55,960 bases of DNA from Rhizobacter sp. (GTDB taxonomy: Bacteria; Pseudomonadota; Gammaproteobacteria; Burkholderiales; Burkholderiaceae_C), in assembly GCA_023954175.1 (NCBI GenBank), contig JAMLIM010000014.1:1-55960 (forward strand), read 5' to 3'. Position 1 is the stretch's first letter. Each line of letters opens with the position of its first letter. Of this stretch, positions 19,242 through 30,149 are shown piece after piece. The notes beneath the pieces are model-generated. The model was given only the letters and a program-made list of their open reading frames with translations. It made no database searches and was not told the origin of the DNA. Position numbers and translations under genes: made by a program.

Positions 19242-19263
19242 ACGGCCGGGCAACGGGCCGTTT
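19242..19263 (+). terminator. Terminator-like hairpin after PEP-CTERM paralogue B
   Basis: ACGGCC/GGCCGT stem around a GGGCAACG loop, then TTT. It resembles the stronger terminator after paralogue A (same GGGCCGTTT end), as expected from duplication. The T run is short, so efficiency may be lower. Confidence 0.55.
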
Positions 19264-19292
19264 CGCGTTTCTTGCGGCGCCCCGGTGGCGTC

Positions 19293-19739
19293 TCAGCGGC
19301 GTCTGTAAGGGTCGACCAGCCCGAGGCCGACGAGCAGTTCGCTTTCCCGAGCCTCCATCACCGCGGCATCGGCGTCGCGTTCGTGGTCGAAGCCCTGCGC
19401 GTGCAGCGTGCCGTGCACCAGCAGGTGCGCGTAGTGGTCGGCAAGCGCGATGCCCTGCGCCCGCGCCTCCTCGGCGACGACCGGTGCGCAGATGACGATG
19501 TCGGCGACGACCACCGGCGCGCGTTCGTAGTCGAAGGTCAGCACGTTGGTCGCGTGGTCCTTGCCGCGGTAGTCGCGGTTCAGCGCGCGGCCCTCCTCGG
19601 CGCCGACGATGCGCAGCGTGATCTCGGCGGGCGCGGCCAGCGCGGCGCGAATCCAGCGCGTGACGGTGTGGCGCGGCAGCAGCGCGCGGTGCGAGGCGTC
19701 GGCGAACTGCAGCGACAGTTTCAGCGCCGGCCGCGTCAC
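19293..19739 (-). CDS. ybeY: Endoribonuclease YbeY (rRNA maturation factor)
   Basis: A 148-residue metal-dependent RNase that takes part in 16S 3'-end maturation and ribosome quality control. The zinc motif is intact: [15 protein letters not shown] (three histidines). Conserved [16 protein letters not shown] precedes it. The start overlaps the phoH stop (ATGA), which gives the usual phoH-ybeY pair. A second, broken copy of its 3' end lies at 18190-18400. Confidence 0.95.
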   Translation of the reverse strand: MTRPALKLSLQFADASHRALLPRHTVTRWIRAALAAPAEITLRIVGAEEGRALNRDYRGKDHATNVLTFDYERAPVVVADIVICAPVVAEEARAQGIALADHYAHLLVHGTLHAQGFDHERDADAAVMEARESELLVGLGLVDPYRRR

Positions 19740-20737
19740 GCCCGGTCCCCGCTGCGATCGGCGGCGTCGTAGGCTTCGACGATGCGCGCGACGAGCGGAT
19801 GGCGCACGACGTCGGCCGCGCTGAAATGCGTCGTCGCGATGCCGCGCACGCGGCGCAGCGTGCGCTCGGCGTCGATCAGGCCGCTCTCCACGCCGCGCGG
19901 CAAGTCGATCTGGCTCACGTCACCGGTGACGACGGCGCGCGAGCCGAAGCCGATGCGCGTCAGGAACATCTTCATCTGCTCGCGCGTCGTGTTCTGCGCC
20001 TCGTCGAGGATGACGAAGGCGTGGTTCAGCGTGCGCCCGCGCATGAAGGCGAGCGGTGCGACCTCGATGCTCGCCTTCTCGAACGCGCGCGTCACGCGGT
20101 CGTAGCCCATCAGGTCGTAGAGCGCGTCGTAGAGCGGGCGCAGATAGGGATCGACCTTCTGCGCCAGGTCACCGGGCAGGAAGCCGAGCCGCTCGCCGGC
20201 CTCGACCGCCGGGCGCGTGAGCACGATGCGCTGCACCGCACTGCGCTCCAGCGCATCGACCGCGCAGGCGACCGCGAGGAAGGTCTTGCCGGTACCGGCG
20301 GGGCCGATGCCGAAGCTGATGTCGTGCGTCAGGATGCTGCGCAGGTAGCGCACCTGGTTCGGCGTGCGGCCCTGCAGGTCGGCGTGCCGCGTGCGCAGCA
20401 CGATCGGGGCCTCGCCCGCGTCCTTGGCGTCCTTCACCGGCGCGCCCGCCGCGCCACGCCGCGCCGCCGGCGTCGCGAGATCGGCCGTCGCCTCGGCGAG
20501 TGCGAGCTGGAAGGCCTCGGCGCTGATCGGCTTCCTGGCCCTGTCGTACAGCGCCTGCAGCAGCAGCACGGCGCGCTCCGCCGCGCCCTTGGCGCCTTCG
20601 ACCCGGAACGATTCGTTGCGGCGCGAGATGCTCACACCGAGTGCCGCCTCGATGCCGCGCAGATACTCGTCGAGGCTGCCGCACAGGTGCGCGAGGCGTG
20701 CGTTGTCGACCGGGATGAAGGCGTGGCGAAGGATCAA
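19736..20737 (-). CDS. phoH: PhoH family ATPase
   Basis: A 333-residue protein. The N-terminal RNA-binding-like segment begins [18 protein letters not shown]; the helicase-like ATPase domain has Walker [12 protein letters not shown] and Walker [10 protein letters not shown]. The family works with YbeY in RNA metabolism. The start is TTG at 20737; upstream sequence is not typical, and no ATG lies between it and the conserved N-terminus. A variable low-complexity linker (about 95-110) is rich in Ala and Asp. Confidence 0.94.
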   Translation of the reverse strand: MILRHAFIPVDNARLAHLCGSLDEYLRGIEAALGVSISRRNESFRVEGAKGAAERAVLLLQALYDRARKPISAEAFQLALAEATADLATPAARRGAAGAPVKDAKDAGEAPIVLRTRHADLQGRTPNQVRYLRSILTHDISFGIGPAGTGKTFLAVACAVDALERSAVQRIVLTRPAVEAGERLGFLPGDLAQKVDPYLRPLYDALYDLMGYDRVTRAFEKASIEVAPLAFMRGRTLNHAFVILDEAQNTTREQMKMFLTRIGFGSRAVVTGDVSQIDLPRGVESGLIDAERTLRRVRGIATTHFSAADVVRHPLVARIVEAYDAADRSGDRA

Positions 20738-20822
20738 TGCGGCGCTCGCGTGGGATCGATGGCGAATTGTCGCCGCTGCCGCGCCGCAGGCGCCGGGTTT
20801 GCGGCTGCAGGCATTCGGCGCC

Positions 20823-23489
20823 TCACAAGGCCAGGCGCAGCTTGAGCGTGTCGTCGTCGGACGCGGGCGCTGCCTCCGGCGCGATCTCGAAGCCGCTCGC
20901 TTTCGCGAGCGCGATCATGCGCGCGTTCTCGCGCAGCACGGTGGCGACGAGGTAGCGCATGCCGCGTCCGCGCGCGTAGCGCACGATGCGCTCCATCAGC
21001 ACCGTGCCCAGGCCCATGCCTTTCAGGTCCGACCGCAGGATGATGCCGAACTCGGCCTCGACGTTGTCGGCGTTCGCCACCAGGCGCACGGTGCCGAGTG
21101 TTTCGGCCTGCCCTTCGGCGTTCACCGCTTCCGCGATGAATGCCATCTCGCGCGCGTAGTCGATCTGCGTCAGGCGCGCGAGCTCGCTGCGCTCGATGCT
21201 GCGCCGGCTGTAGAAGATGCGCATCCGGATGTCCTGCGGGTCCAGTCGCTCGAGGAAGGCAAGATGCTGCGCCTCGTCCTCGGGGCGGATCGGGCGCAGC
21301 GTCAGGCGCCGCCCGCGCCACTCGACCGTCTCGATCAGCTCGCTCGGATAGGGCCGGATCGCGAAGTGCTGCGCCCCGCCCGGCGCGCCCGCACTCACGC
21401 GGATGCGCGCGTCGAGCGCGATCGCACCGGCCGGATGGGCGACCAGGGGGTTGATGTCGAGCTCGACGATCTCCGGCAGATCGGCCAGCATCTGCGAGAC
21501 GGCGAGCAACACTGTCACCACGGCGCCGATGTCAGCTGCCGGCGACTCGCGGTAGCCGGCGAGCAGGCGCGCGACGCGGGTGCGGCCGATCAAGTCGCGC
21601 GCCAACAGGCTGTTGAGCGGGGGCAGCGCGATCGCGCGGTCCGCCGTCACCTCGACCGCCGTGCCGCCGGCGCCGAACAGCAGCACCGGCCCGAACACGC
21701 TGTCGACGCTCGCGCCGACGATCAGCTCGCGCGCATGCGCCGGGCACGCCATCGCCTGCACCGCAAAACCCTGCAAGTCGGCGTCGGGGCAGCGTTCGCG
21801 CACGCGCACGAGCATCGCCTGCGCCGCGGTGCGCAGGCTGTCCGCGTTCGACAGATCGAGCGTGACGCCGCCCACATCGGACTTGTGGCTGATGTCCTTC
21901 GAGATGATCTTGAGCGCGACCGGGTAGCCGATCGCATCGCCCGCGCCGACCACGAGCGCCGGCTCGAGCCCGACGGCGAGCGTGCGCACGACGCGGACGT
22001 TGTAGGCGTCGAGCACGGTCTTCGCCTCGGCCTCGGACAACATCTCGCGGCCCTCGGCCATCGTCGCGGCGATGACGCTGCGCGCGCGGTGCACGTCGGG
22101 CACGCGCTCGGCCTGCCGCGTGTCCGGCGCCTCGAGCAGCGCGGCCTGGTTCGCGCGGTAGGTCGTGAGCAGCGCAAAAGCACGCACCGCTTCTTCGGGC
22201 GTGTCGTAGCAGGGCACGCCCGCGGCGTTGAATTCCGCCCGCGCCTCGGCCACCGCGGCGTCGCCGAGCCAGCAGCCGAGCACGCGTTGCGGCATCGCGC
22301 GAATCAACGGCAGGCAGGCGCGCGCGATCTCCGCGCTCGGCACGATCGCCGTCGGCGCGTGCATGAAGAGGATCGCGCCGGCGGACGCATCCTCCTTCAA
22401 GGCATCGAGCGTGCTCACGTAGCGGGCCGCCGGGGCGTCGCCGATGATGTCGATCGGATTGCCCTGCGACCAGTTCACGGGCAGTTCGGCATCGAGCCGC
22501 GCGCGCGTCGCCTCGCCCAGTTCGGCGAGCCTGACACCGGCCACCGCCGCCGCGTCCGCGGCCAGCACCCCGGCGCCGCCGCCGTTCGTCAGGATCGTCA
22601 GGCTCTTGTCGCGGTTGCCGGCGAAGCGCGCCAGGGTCTCGGCGGCGAGCAGCAGATCCTGCAGCGTGTCGACACGCAACATGCCGGCGCGCCGGATCGC
22701 GGCGTCGAACACCAGGTCCGACCCGGCGAGCGCGCCGGTGTGCGACTGCGCGGCACGCATGCCGCTCACGCTGCGCCCGGCCTTGACGATGATCACCGGC
22801 TTGTTGCGCGCCGCGGCGCGCGCCGCCGACATGAATTTCTGCGCCGCCACGATCGACTCGACGTAGAGCAGGATCGAGCGCGTGCGCACGTCGCTCGCCA
22901 GATAGTCGAGCATGTCGCCGAAGTCGACATCCATGCTCTCGCCGAGCGAGACGAAGTGCGAGAAGCCGATCTGCCTTGCGCGCGCCCAGTCGAGCATCGC
23001 CGTCACGAGCGCGCCCGACTGCGAGACGAAGGCCATCTCGCCGGCCAGCGCGTCGGTGTGCGCGAAGCTGGCGTTGAGCTTGAGCCGGGGCGTCAAGAGC
23101 CCGATGCAGTTGGGGCCGAGCAGGCGCAGCAGATGCGGCTGCGCGGCGTCGAGCACCGCCTGCTTCTGCTCGGCGTCCAGCCCCGCCGTCATCACGATCA
23201 CGGCGCGCGTGCCGCGCTTGCCGAGTTCGGCAACGAGCCCCGGCACGGTCGCCGGCGGCGTGCAGATGATCGCGAGGTCGGGCGCCGCCGGCAACGCGGC
23301 GAGGTTCGGATGCACCTGCCGGCCGTCGATCTGGCGATGCTTGGGGTTGACCGCGTAGAGTGCCCCGCCGTAGCCCGCCGTCAGCAGGTTGTGCCAGACC
23401 GTCGCGCCGACGCTTGCCGGCCGATCGGAGGCGCCGATGACGGCGACCGACGAAGGGTCGAACAGGAAGTCGAGATTGCGAATGCTCAC
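20823..23489 (-). CDS. patZ: Protein lysine acetyltransferase of the PatZ/Pka type (acyl-CoA synthetase + GNAT)
   Basis: An 888-residue fusion. Residues 1-130 form a CoA-binding Rossmann domain ([16 protein letters not shown]), followed by succinyl-CoA-ligase-like domains ([14 protein letters not shown]) and an ATP-grasp domain ([15 protein letters not shown]). The last 160 residues form a GNAT acetyltransferase ([20 protein letters not shown]). E. coli PatZ has nearly the same length and order and silences acetyl-CoA synthetase by acetylating its active lysine. GTG at 23489 is used; the longer frame upstream has no family match. It is divergent from a stress protein and a CoA ligase, which may be targets. 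Confidence 0.9.
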   Translation of the reverse strand: MSIRNLDFLFDPSSVAVIGASDRPASVGATVWHNLLTAGYGGALYAVNPKHRQIDGRQVHPNLAALPAAPDLAIICTPPATVPGLVAELGKRGTRAVIVMTAGLDAEQKQAVLDAAQPHLLRLLGPNCIGLLTPRLKLNASFAHTDALAGEMAFVSQSGALVTAMLDWARARQIGFSHFVSLGESMDVDFGDMLDYLASDVRTRSILLYVESIVAAQKFMSAARAAARNKPVIIVKAGRSVSGMRAAQSHTGALAGSDLVFDAAIRRAGMLRVDTLQDLLLAAETLARFAGNRDKSLTILTNGGGAGVLAADAAAVAGVRLAELGEATRARLDAELPVNWSQGNPIDIIGDAPAARYVSTLDALKEDASAGAILFMHAPTAIVPSAEIARACLPLIRAMPQRVLGCWLGDAAVAEARAEFNAAGVPCYDTPEEAVRAFALLTTYRANQAALLEAPDTRQAERVPDVHRARSVIAATMAEGREMLSEAEAKTVLDAYNVRVVRTLAVGLEPALVVGAGDAIGYPVALKIISKDISHKSDVGGVTLDLSNADSLRTAAQAMLVRVRERCPDADLQGFAVQAMACPAHARELIVGASVDSVFGPVLLFGAGGTAVEVTADRAIALPPLNSLLARDLIGRTRVARLLAGYRESPAADIGAVVTVLLAVSQMLADLPEIVELDINPLVAHPAGAIALDARIRVSAGAPGGAQHFAIRPYPSELIETVEWRGRRLTLRPIRPEDEAQHLAFLERLDPQDIRMRIFYSRRSIERSELARLTQIDYAREMAFIAEAVNAEGQAETLGTVRLVANADNVEAEFGIILRSDLKGMGLGTVLMERIVRYARGRGMRYLVATVLRENARMIALAKASGFEIAPEAAPASDDDTLKLRLAL

Positions 23490-23654
23490 GTGACAAAGAC
23501 TCCGGTGGGCCGGCCTTGGCGCGTTCTCGAGCGTACGCCATGTGCGCGGCTTGAGTGCGACGACCGTCAGCAGGCATGATCGGCCTGGGCAGCGATTGCG
23601 CAGGCTCAAGCACCGCGCGACTTCCCGCGCCGACACTCAAGACGGAGGAACCCG

Positions 23655-24149
23655 ATGAAGATACTGCTGCCGGTGGACGGCTCCGAGGCTGCGCTCGACG
23701 CGGTGCGATTCGCGATTCGATTGGCGCGCGAGGGCCTTGCGCTGCAAATCGTGCTCTGCAACGTGCAGGAACCGGCCACGCTCTACGAGATGGTCGTCGC
23801 CCACGACGCCAAGGTCCTGCACGAGGTGAGCAGCGCCGCCGGCGCGCACGCGATCGAGCCGGCCAGGGCCTTGCTGCGCGCGGCGGGGCTCGACTGCGAG
23901 AGCGAAGTCGCGAGCGGGGACCCGGGCAACATGCTGGTCGAGACGGCCGAGAACTACGGCTGCGAGATGATCGTGATGAGCGCGCGCGGCATGGGCGCGT
24001 TGCGCCAGGCGCTGCTCGGCTCGGTCTCGCAGTCGGTGCTGCACGCGAGCCCGGTGCCGGTCGTGCTCGTCAAGCCGCCGCCCGCGCCCGAGGCCGAACC
24101 CGACGAGATTGCTGCAGCGGCGGCCGACGACCCGCCCGCAGCCGCCTGA
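23655..24149 (+). CDS. Universal stress protein (UspA family)
   Basis: A 164-residue single-domain Usp. It starts MKILLPVDGSEAALDAVRFA, and the nucleotide-binding motif SARGMGALRQALLGSVSQSV fits G-2x-G-9x-G(S). This suggests ATP binding. An extra Pro/Ala/Glu-rich tail follows the domain. GGAGG lies about 8 nt before the ATG. The CoA-ligase gene follows after 20 nt, so the two probably share a transcript. Confidence 0.92.
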   Translation: MKILLPVDGSEAALDAVRFAIRLAREGLALQIVLCNVQEPATLYEMVVAHDAKVLHEVSSAAGAHAIEPARALLRAAGLDCESEVASGDPGNMLVETAENYGCEMIVMSARGMGALRQALLGSVSQSVLHASPVPVVLVKPPPAPEAEPDEIAAAAADDPPAAA

Positions 24150-24169
24150 TCGAGCTGCGACGACCGGCC

Positions 24170-25585
24170 ATGGCACCCCCCGCTCACGCCCCGCCGGTCT
24201 TCGACGCGCTGCGCCTGTCGGCCGCCAGTCTCGACGTCACGGCGGTGAACCGGCTCGGCGCGAGCGCCATCCGCTCGCGCCAGGCCAGCCGCTTGCGCGC
24301 CCTCGTCAGTACGGCGCGGCAGCGTTCCCGCTTCTGGCGCGAGCGGCTTGCGGCCCAACCCGGCGCCGCCCGCGGCGAGACCGACCTCGGCGCGCTGCCC
24401 GTCGTCACGAAGGCCGAGCTGATGGCCCGCTTCGACGACTGGATCACCGACCCTGCCATCACCCGGCCCGCGCTGCGCGCGTTCATGGATGACCCGTCAC
24501 GCGTCGGCGAGGCCTTTCTCGGCCGCTACGTCGTGTGGGAGAGCTCGGGCACGAGCGGCACGCCGGGTGTGTTCGTGCAGGACGCGCAGGCGCTGGCCGT
24601 CTACGACGCGCTCGAAGCCTTGCGCCGCCATGCGCTGCGGCCGATGCGGCGCCTGTTCGATCCGCTTTATCTCAGCGAGCGCCTCGCCTTCGTCGGCGCC
24701 ACCGGCGGGCACTTTGCGAGTGTCGTCTCGGTCGAGCGGCTGCGGCGTCTCAACCCGTGGATGGGCGCGGCGTTTCACACCCTGTCGCTGATGCGCCCGG
24801 TGGCCGAACTGGTGGCGGATCTCAACGCGATGGCGCCGACCATCCTCGTGAGCTACCCGACGGCGGTGGCGCTGCTCGCCGAGCAGGCGCGCGCCGGCGC
24901 CTTGCACATCCGGCCGGAGGAGATCTGGACCGGCGGCGAAACGCTGACGGCCGAAGTGCGCCGCCACATCGAGCGCAGCTTTGGCTGCTGCGTGCGCAAC
25001 AGCTACGGCGCGTCGGAGTTCCTCGCGATCGGCTGGGAGTGCCGCGAGGGCCGGATGCATACGAATGCCGACTGGGTGATTCTGGAACCGGTCGACGCTT
25101 CGTTCAGGCCCGTGCCGCCGGGCGTCGTCTCCCACACGACGCTGCTGACGAATCTGGCCAACCACGTGCAGCCGCTGCTCCGCTACGACCTCGGCGACAG
25201 CCTGTGCGTCTCGCCCGAGCCGTGCGGCTGCGGCTCGCCACTGCCGGTGATCGCGGTGCAGGGCCGCGAGGACGATCCGCTCGTGCTGCACGACGCGCAC
25301 GGGCGGCACGTCACCTGGCTGCCGCTCGCGATCTCGACCCTGCTCGAGGAAGAGGCCGGTGTGTTCGACTTCCAGTTGCACCAGCGCGACAAGCGCACCC
25401 TGTGCCTGCGTGTCGGGCTGGAGGGCGACGCGGCGCACGCGGCGCTCACGCGATGCCAGCAGTCGCTCGCCGCACTGGCCAGGCGCGACGGCGTCCGCGG
25501 CCTGCGCATCGTCAGTGAAGCCGGCCAGCCCTTGCAGCGCGGCAGCAGCGGCAAGCTGCGGCGCATGATCCGCGCGGCGCCATGA
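24170..25585 (+). CDS. AMP-forming acyl/aryl-CoA ligase, phenylacetate-CoA-ligase-like
   Basis: A 471-residue adenylate-forming enzyme. The P-loop-like motif is SSGTSGTPG (125-133); NSYGASEF and YDLGDS are the further adenylation motifs; the C-terminal SGKLRR carries the catalytic Lys462. The PaaK-like order and size suggest activation of an aromatic or other carboxylic acid with ATP and CoA; substrate not known. A Cys-rich CGCGS piece after the YDLGDS motif occurs in several PaaK relatives. The ATG at 24170 is used because frame upstream overlaps the stress-protein gene. PatZ is divergent next door. Confidence 0.82.
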   Translation: MAPPAHAPPVFDALRLSAASLDVTAVNRLGASAIRSRQASRLRALVSTARQRSRFWRERLAAQPGAARGETDLGALPVVTKAELMARFDDWITDPAITRPALRAFMDDPSRVGEAFLGRYVVWESSGTSGTPGVFVQDAQALAVYDALEALRRHALRPMRRLFDPLYLSERLAFVGATGGHFASVVSVERLRRLNPWMGAAFHTLSLMRPVAELVADLNAMAPTILVSYPTAVALLAEQARAGALHIRPEEIWTGGETLTAEVRRHIERSFGCCVRNSYGASEFLAIGWECREGRMHTNADWVILEPVDASFRPVPPGVVSHTTLLTNLANHVQPLLRYDLGDSLCVSPEPCGCGSPLPVIAVQGREDDPLVLHDAHGRHVTWLPLAISTLLEEEAGVFDFQLHQRDKRTLCLRVGLEGDAAHAALTRCQQSLAALARRDGVRGLRIVSEAGQPLQRGSSGKLRRMIRAAP

Positions 25586-25610
25586 CGGCCGGCGCGCAGC
25601 GCCGCGCCGT

Positions 25611-26756
25611 TCAAGGGCCGTAGCTGATGCGGTAGACGGCGCCGTTGAAGTCGTCGCTGACGAGCAGCGAGCCATCCTTGCGCACCAGCACATCGACCGG
25701 CCGGCCGAGGAAGGCGTTGTTCTCGACCAGCCCGCTGAGGAAGGGCTCGATCGTCGAGAAGCCGCCCTTGCCGTCGGGCAGGGCGACGACGACGTCGGCG
25801 GCGAACTTCTGCGAGCGGTTCCAGGGGCCGTGGCGGGCGATGAAGATCGCGCCGCGGTACTTCGCGGGAAACATCGAGCCGGTGTAGAAGCGCATCCCCA
25901 GCGCTGCCGCGTGCGGCCCGAGCAGCTGCGCCGGCTGGGCAAACTCGGCGCAGTTCTTGCCCCGACCGAACTGCGGGTCGGGCAGCATGCCCTGATGGCA
26001 GAACGGAAAGCCGAAATGCTGCCTGCCCGGTTGCGTGAGGTGGTTCAGCTCATCGTCCGGCTGATCGTCACCCATCCAGTCGCGGCCGTTGTCGGTGAAC
26101 CAGAGGCTGCCGTCCCTGGGGTCGAAATCGAAGCCGACGGTGTTGCGCACGCCCTCGGCGATGACCTCGACGCCGCTGCCGTGGAGATTCATGCGCCGGA
26201 TCTGCGCGTAGCCGGGCGGCGGTTCGCAGACGTTGCACGGCGCACCGACCGGCACGTAGAGCTTGTTGTCGGGGCCGATCGCGATGAACTTCCAGCCGTG
26301 CGCGCGCTCCCCAGGCAGCTTGTCGTAGACCGTCACCGGCCTGGGCGGGTTGTCGAGCCGGCTCTCGATGCCGTCGTAGCGCGTGATCTCGGAGATCGTT
26401 GCGACATAGAGCGCGCCGTCGTGAAGCGCGATGCCGTTGGGCACGTTGAGGCCGGAGGCGACGACCTTCAGCTGCCGCTTGCCGTCCGTTTCGACGATCG
26501 CGTGGATCTTGCCGGCCGAACGCGAGCTGACGAACACCGTGCCACGCTCGCCCTCGCGCAGGCTGCGCGCGTCGGGCACGCCGCTGGCGAAGACCTCGAC
26601 CTTGAAGCCGGGCGGGAGCTTGATGCGGGAGATCGGCAGCTTGTCGACCGCCGTGGCCTCCGCGGCGTGGCTGGCGGGCGCAGCGCATCCAATCGTGGCC
26701 ACCATCGCGAGGGTGGCCAGGACGCGCGATGCGCAAGCGTTCAGGGCACGCGTCAT
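25611..26756 (-). CDS. PQQ-type sugar dehydrogenase-like beta-propeller protein (sorbosone dehydrogenase family)
   Basis: A 381-residue exported protein with an N-terminal signal; TIGCAAP could be a lipobox (Cys24), so a lipoprotein is possible. The six-bladed propeller motifs include GFKVEVFASGVPDARSL, NVPNGIALHDGALYVA, and WFTDNGRDWMGDDQPDDELN, which match the sorbosone/glucose dehydrogenase family. The C-terminal GRPVDVLVRKDGSLLVSDDF is a last-blade motif. Whether it binds PQQ or haem cannot be read directly. It converges with the CoA-ligase gene and is followed by an epimerase gene on the same strand. Confidence 0.85.
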   Translation of the reverse strand: MTRALNACASRVLATLAMVATIGCAAPASHAAEATAVDKLPISRIKLPPGFKVEVFASGVPDARSLREGERGTVFVSSRSAGKIHAIVETDGKRQLKVVASGLNVPNGIALHDGALYVATISEITRYDGIESRLDNPPRPVTVYDKLPGERAHGWKFIAIGPDNKLYVPVGAPCNVCEPPPGYAQIRRMNLHGSGVEVIAEGVRNTVGFDFDPRDGSLWFTDNGRDWMGDDQPDDELNHLTQPGRQHFGFPFCHQGMLPDPQFGRGKNCAEFAQPAQLLGPHAAALGMRFYTGSMFPAKYRGAIFIARHGPWNRSQKFAADVVVALPDGKGGFSTIEPFLSGLVENNAFLGRPVDVLVRKDGSLLVSDDFNGAVYRISYGP

Positions 26757-26775
26757 GGCGGCTGCTCCTTGGCCT

Positions 26776-27804
26776 TCAATCTGGATCGCTCCCGCGCCGG
26801 GCGAGCGCGATCAGCTCGGCCTCCCGCGCGCGCGACAGCTTGGCGGCGATGCGCGGATCGTCCGCCGCCGGTATCCCGTCGGCCAGCACCGCTTGCACCG
26901 TCTCTGCCAGCGGCCGGGTGCGCAGCCCGGCGCCGACCGCGCGGGTGATATCGATCGTCATCAGGCCGGCAGTTTCGGCGTCGCTCGACGGCATCCACAG
27001 CGGCAGTTCGGTCCACGGCGCGACGCCCTGCGCGAGCAGCAAGGCCTCGAGCACCGCAACGGGCTCGCTCACTGGGCTGCCGATCGCCCGTGCGCCGGCT
27101 CGGCAGGCTTCGATCAATTCATCCCAACCAAGAGCGTCGGCGCCGGCCGGGCCGGTGGCGTTGAATACACCGTGCGCGCCCGCTTCGAGCAACGCGAGCA
27201 TCCAAGCCCCCAGGTCGCGCACGTCGATGAACTGCAGCCGCGCCGACGGCGGCACCGCCGGCACGAGCATCGCGCCGCCGCCCGCGGCGCGCCACGGCCA
27301 GTAGCTGAAACGCCCGCTCGGATCGCCCGGGCCGACGATCAGCCCCGGCCGCACGACGATCAAGCGCTCGCCGAGCAGCCGCGTGAGCACGCGCTCGCAC
27401 TCGGCCTTGAGCGGGCCGTAGGTCTCGCCCGTCACCGCCGCGTCCGCGGCGAGCCCCTCGGCGCTCGCCAGCGCCGCGCGCTCGTCCTGCCCAGGTTCGG
27501 CGAGCGACGCATAGGCCGAGATGCTGGAGACGAAGAGGTAGCGCGCGCAACCGGCCAGCGACTGCGCGGTGGGCACGACGTCGGCCGGCGCGTAGCCGCA
27601 GGTGTCGATCACCGCGTCCCAGCCGCCGCCAGCGAGCGCCGACAAGTCGCCTCGGCGGTCGCCGCGCAGCACCTGCACGTCGGCCGGCCAGTCCTGCCGC
27701 GCCCGGCCGCGATTGAACACGCTGACCGCGTGGCCGCGCCCAAGCGCCGCATCGAGCAAGGCGCGGCCAAGGAACACGCCGCCGCCGAGGATCAGCAGTT
27801 TCAT
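26776..27804 (-). CDS. NAD-dependent epimerase/dehydratase (atypical SDR)
   Basis: A 342-residue short-chain dehydrogenase-like protein. The dinucleotide-binding start is LLILGGGVFLGRALL, and the catalytic pattern YGPLK (after TGET) gives the Tyr-x-x-x-Lys pair. The SSISAYASL stretch holds the usual Ser. This resembles the extended SDR group of proteobacteria acting on nucleotide sugars or isoflavone-like substrates; substrate unknown. It lies just upstream of the sugar dehydrogenase-like gene on the same strand, 19 nt apart. Confidence 0.86.
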   Translation of the reverse strand: MKLLILGGGVFLGRALLDAALGRGHAVSVFNRGRARQDWPADVQVLRGDRRGDLSALAGGGWDAVIDTCGYAPADVVPTAQSLAGCARYLFVSSISAYASLAEPGQDERAALASAEGLAADAAVTGETYGPLKAECERVLTRLLGERLIVVRPGLIVGPGDPSGRFSYWPWRAAGGGAMLVPAVPPSARLQFIDVRDLGAWMLALLEAGAHGVFNATGPAGADALGWDELIEACRAGARAIGSPVSEPVAVLEALLLAQGVAPWTELPLWMPSSDAETAGLMTIDITRAVGAGLRTRPLAETVQAVLADGIPAADDPRIAAKLSRAREAELIALARRGSDPD

Positions 27805-27986
27805 GCGCGCCGTCTCTATCGTGCGTGGACCGCTCGCCCCGCGAGATGCGAACGGGCGACGACGATCATCTCAGTTGCTCCACCGCACTGCGCGTGACCC
27901 GCAACGCACGAAGCGCTGACATCTCGGTGCTTGTTCGCGGGCCTTGGCTTGCGCTTGCGGGCAGGGTTTGAACTTGAGCACGTTTG

Positions 27987-28162
27987 CGTCGCGCCACACG
28001 GTCTTCGGCGAGAGCTCGAGCGCTTTCGCGCCGCGCCAGGCGGTACCCCGCGGGGGTTCGAGCGCCTGCACGTCGCACCAGGCGGCACCCGCCAGGAGCT
28101 CGCGGATGCGCGGGCGGCGCTGCGCCTGCGCGTCGCGCCAGGCGGTACCCGCCGGGGGCTCA
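27987..28162. repeat. Four related ~34-bp direct repeats
   Basis: Units start near 27987, 28028, 28070 and 28129. Shared core: CGCGCCAGGCGGTACCC followed by GC-rich GCCGGGGGCTC. The third unit has CGCACCAGGCGGCACCC and the first is the most diverged (CGCGCCACACGGTCTTC). Spacing of unit starts is 41, 42 and 59 bp, so the interval is not constant. Confidence 0.7.
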
Positions 28163-28230
28163 TGGTTGCGCGGTCGGCGCACGGCGCCGACTGCACTGCG
28201 GTTCTCGGCCAGGGGTCGCGTCGCAGAACT

Positions 28231-28548
28231 CGCTTCACTCACTTCGTTCGTTGCGCTCAGACAGTTGCGACGAGTCAGTTCACGAAGCGCGCTGCGCGCG
28301 CCGACCCCTGTCCTGCGATCCTCGTCGCTCCACAAATCGCCCCCGGCGGGCACCGCCCGGCGCGACGGTTCTTCTCGTTCGTCGCGCACCACTGCGTTGC
28401 CTGCAAAGGCGTGCCCGGGCAGACCACGGCGCGCCTGCGGAGCGCCGAGAAGCACAGGGCTCGTGGCCGCGCGCGCAGCGCGCTTCGTGATCTGACCCGT
28501 CGCGATTGTCTGAACGGAGCGAACGCAGTGAGCGTAGTGAGTTGAGCG
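28231..28548. repeat. Large imperfect inverted repeat
   Basis: Left arm 28231-28300 and right arm 28470-28548 are inverted copies, about 80 percent alike by eye, sharing the perfect piece CACGAAGCGCGCTGCGCGCG. The loop is about 170 bp. A further perfect 20-bp inverted pair links 28403-28422 (GCAAAGGCGTGCCCGGGCAG) with 28621-28640. The arms are thus nested with other copies of the same family. Confidence 0.75.
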
Positions 28549-28786
28549 ACGTGGCCGCGAGACCGAGCATCGCAGGGCAGTCGGCGCGAAGCGCCGACCG
28601 CGGAGGTGAAGCGCCGCGGACTGCCCGGGCACGCCTTTGCCGCGCCAGTGACCGCAGGCGCGTTCCGCCACACTTGGCTCACACAGGCTTCCACGCACAC
28701 CGGCAACGCCTCGCGTCTGCAGCGCAAGGCAAGTGCGCGATCGAACACCTGAACGCACCTTCGCGGTCGAAGTCAGCCATTTCACT

Positions 28787-29989
<1,203 letters not shown>

Positions 29990-30149
29990 GGGGGCTCCCG
30001 GTGCGTGGTGTCGTGTGTCATTGTCTCGCAGGCCCGCGCCACGCCGGGGTTCGCCGCGGGCGGGCGACAATCGACGCGAACGCGACGACGCGCGGGCGGC
30101 GCCAACAGGCGCGGCCCGCGCAGGCATCAGAGGAACGCCCCCAGACCGC

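Larger units (their letters stand above)
27820..28780. repeat. Intergenic mosaic of direct and inverted repeats, no credible gene
   Basis: Nearly 1 kb between the epimerase and thiolase genes. All six frames are open over long stretches, and both strands would encode similar Ala/Arg-rich peptides (for example RSALRAP on one, RSALRAR on the other), which is the hallmark of palindromic repeat DNA. No ribosome site or recognised domain supports a gene. It contains four about 34-bp direct units and nested inverted repeats listed separately. Similar GC-rich repeat peptides are often mis-annotated as genes in Burkholderiales; that comparison is from memory. Confidence 0.7.

Noticed and set aside
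20364-23579. 1071-residue plus-strand frame opposite patZ and phoH
   Set aside because: Antisense shadow; its translation is Arg/Ala/His-rich low complexity, and the opposite frames have clear families.
27987-28162. Possible CRISPR array
   Set aside because: Only four diverged units, with uneven and very short intervals, no leader and no cas gene.
27871-28785. 304-residue minus-strand frame in the repeat region
   Set aside because: Translation mirrors the other strand because the DNA is palindromic; no ribosome site or domain.
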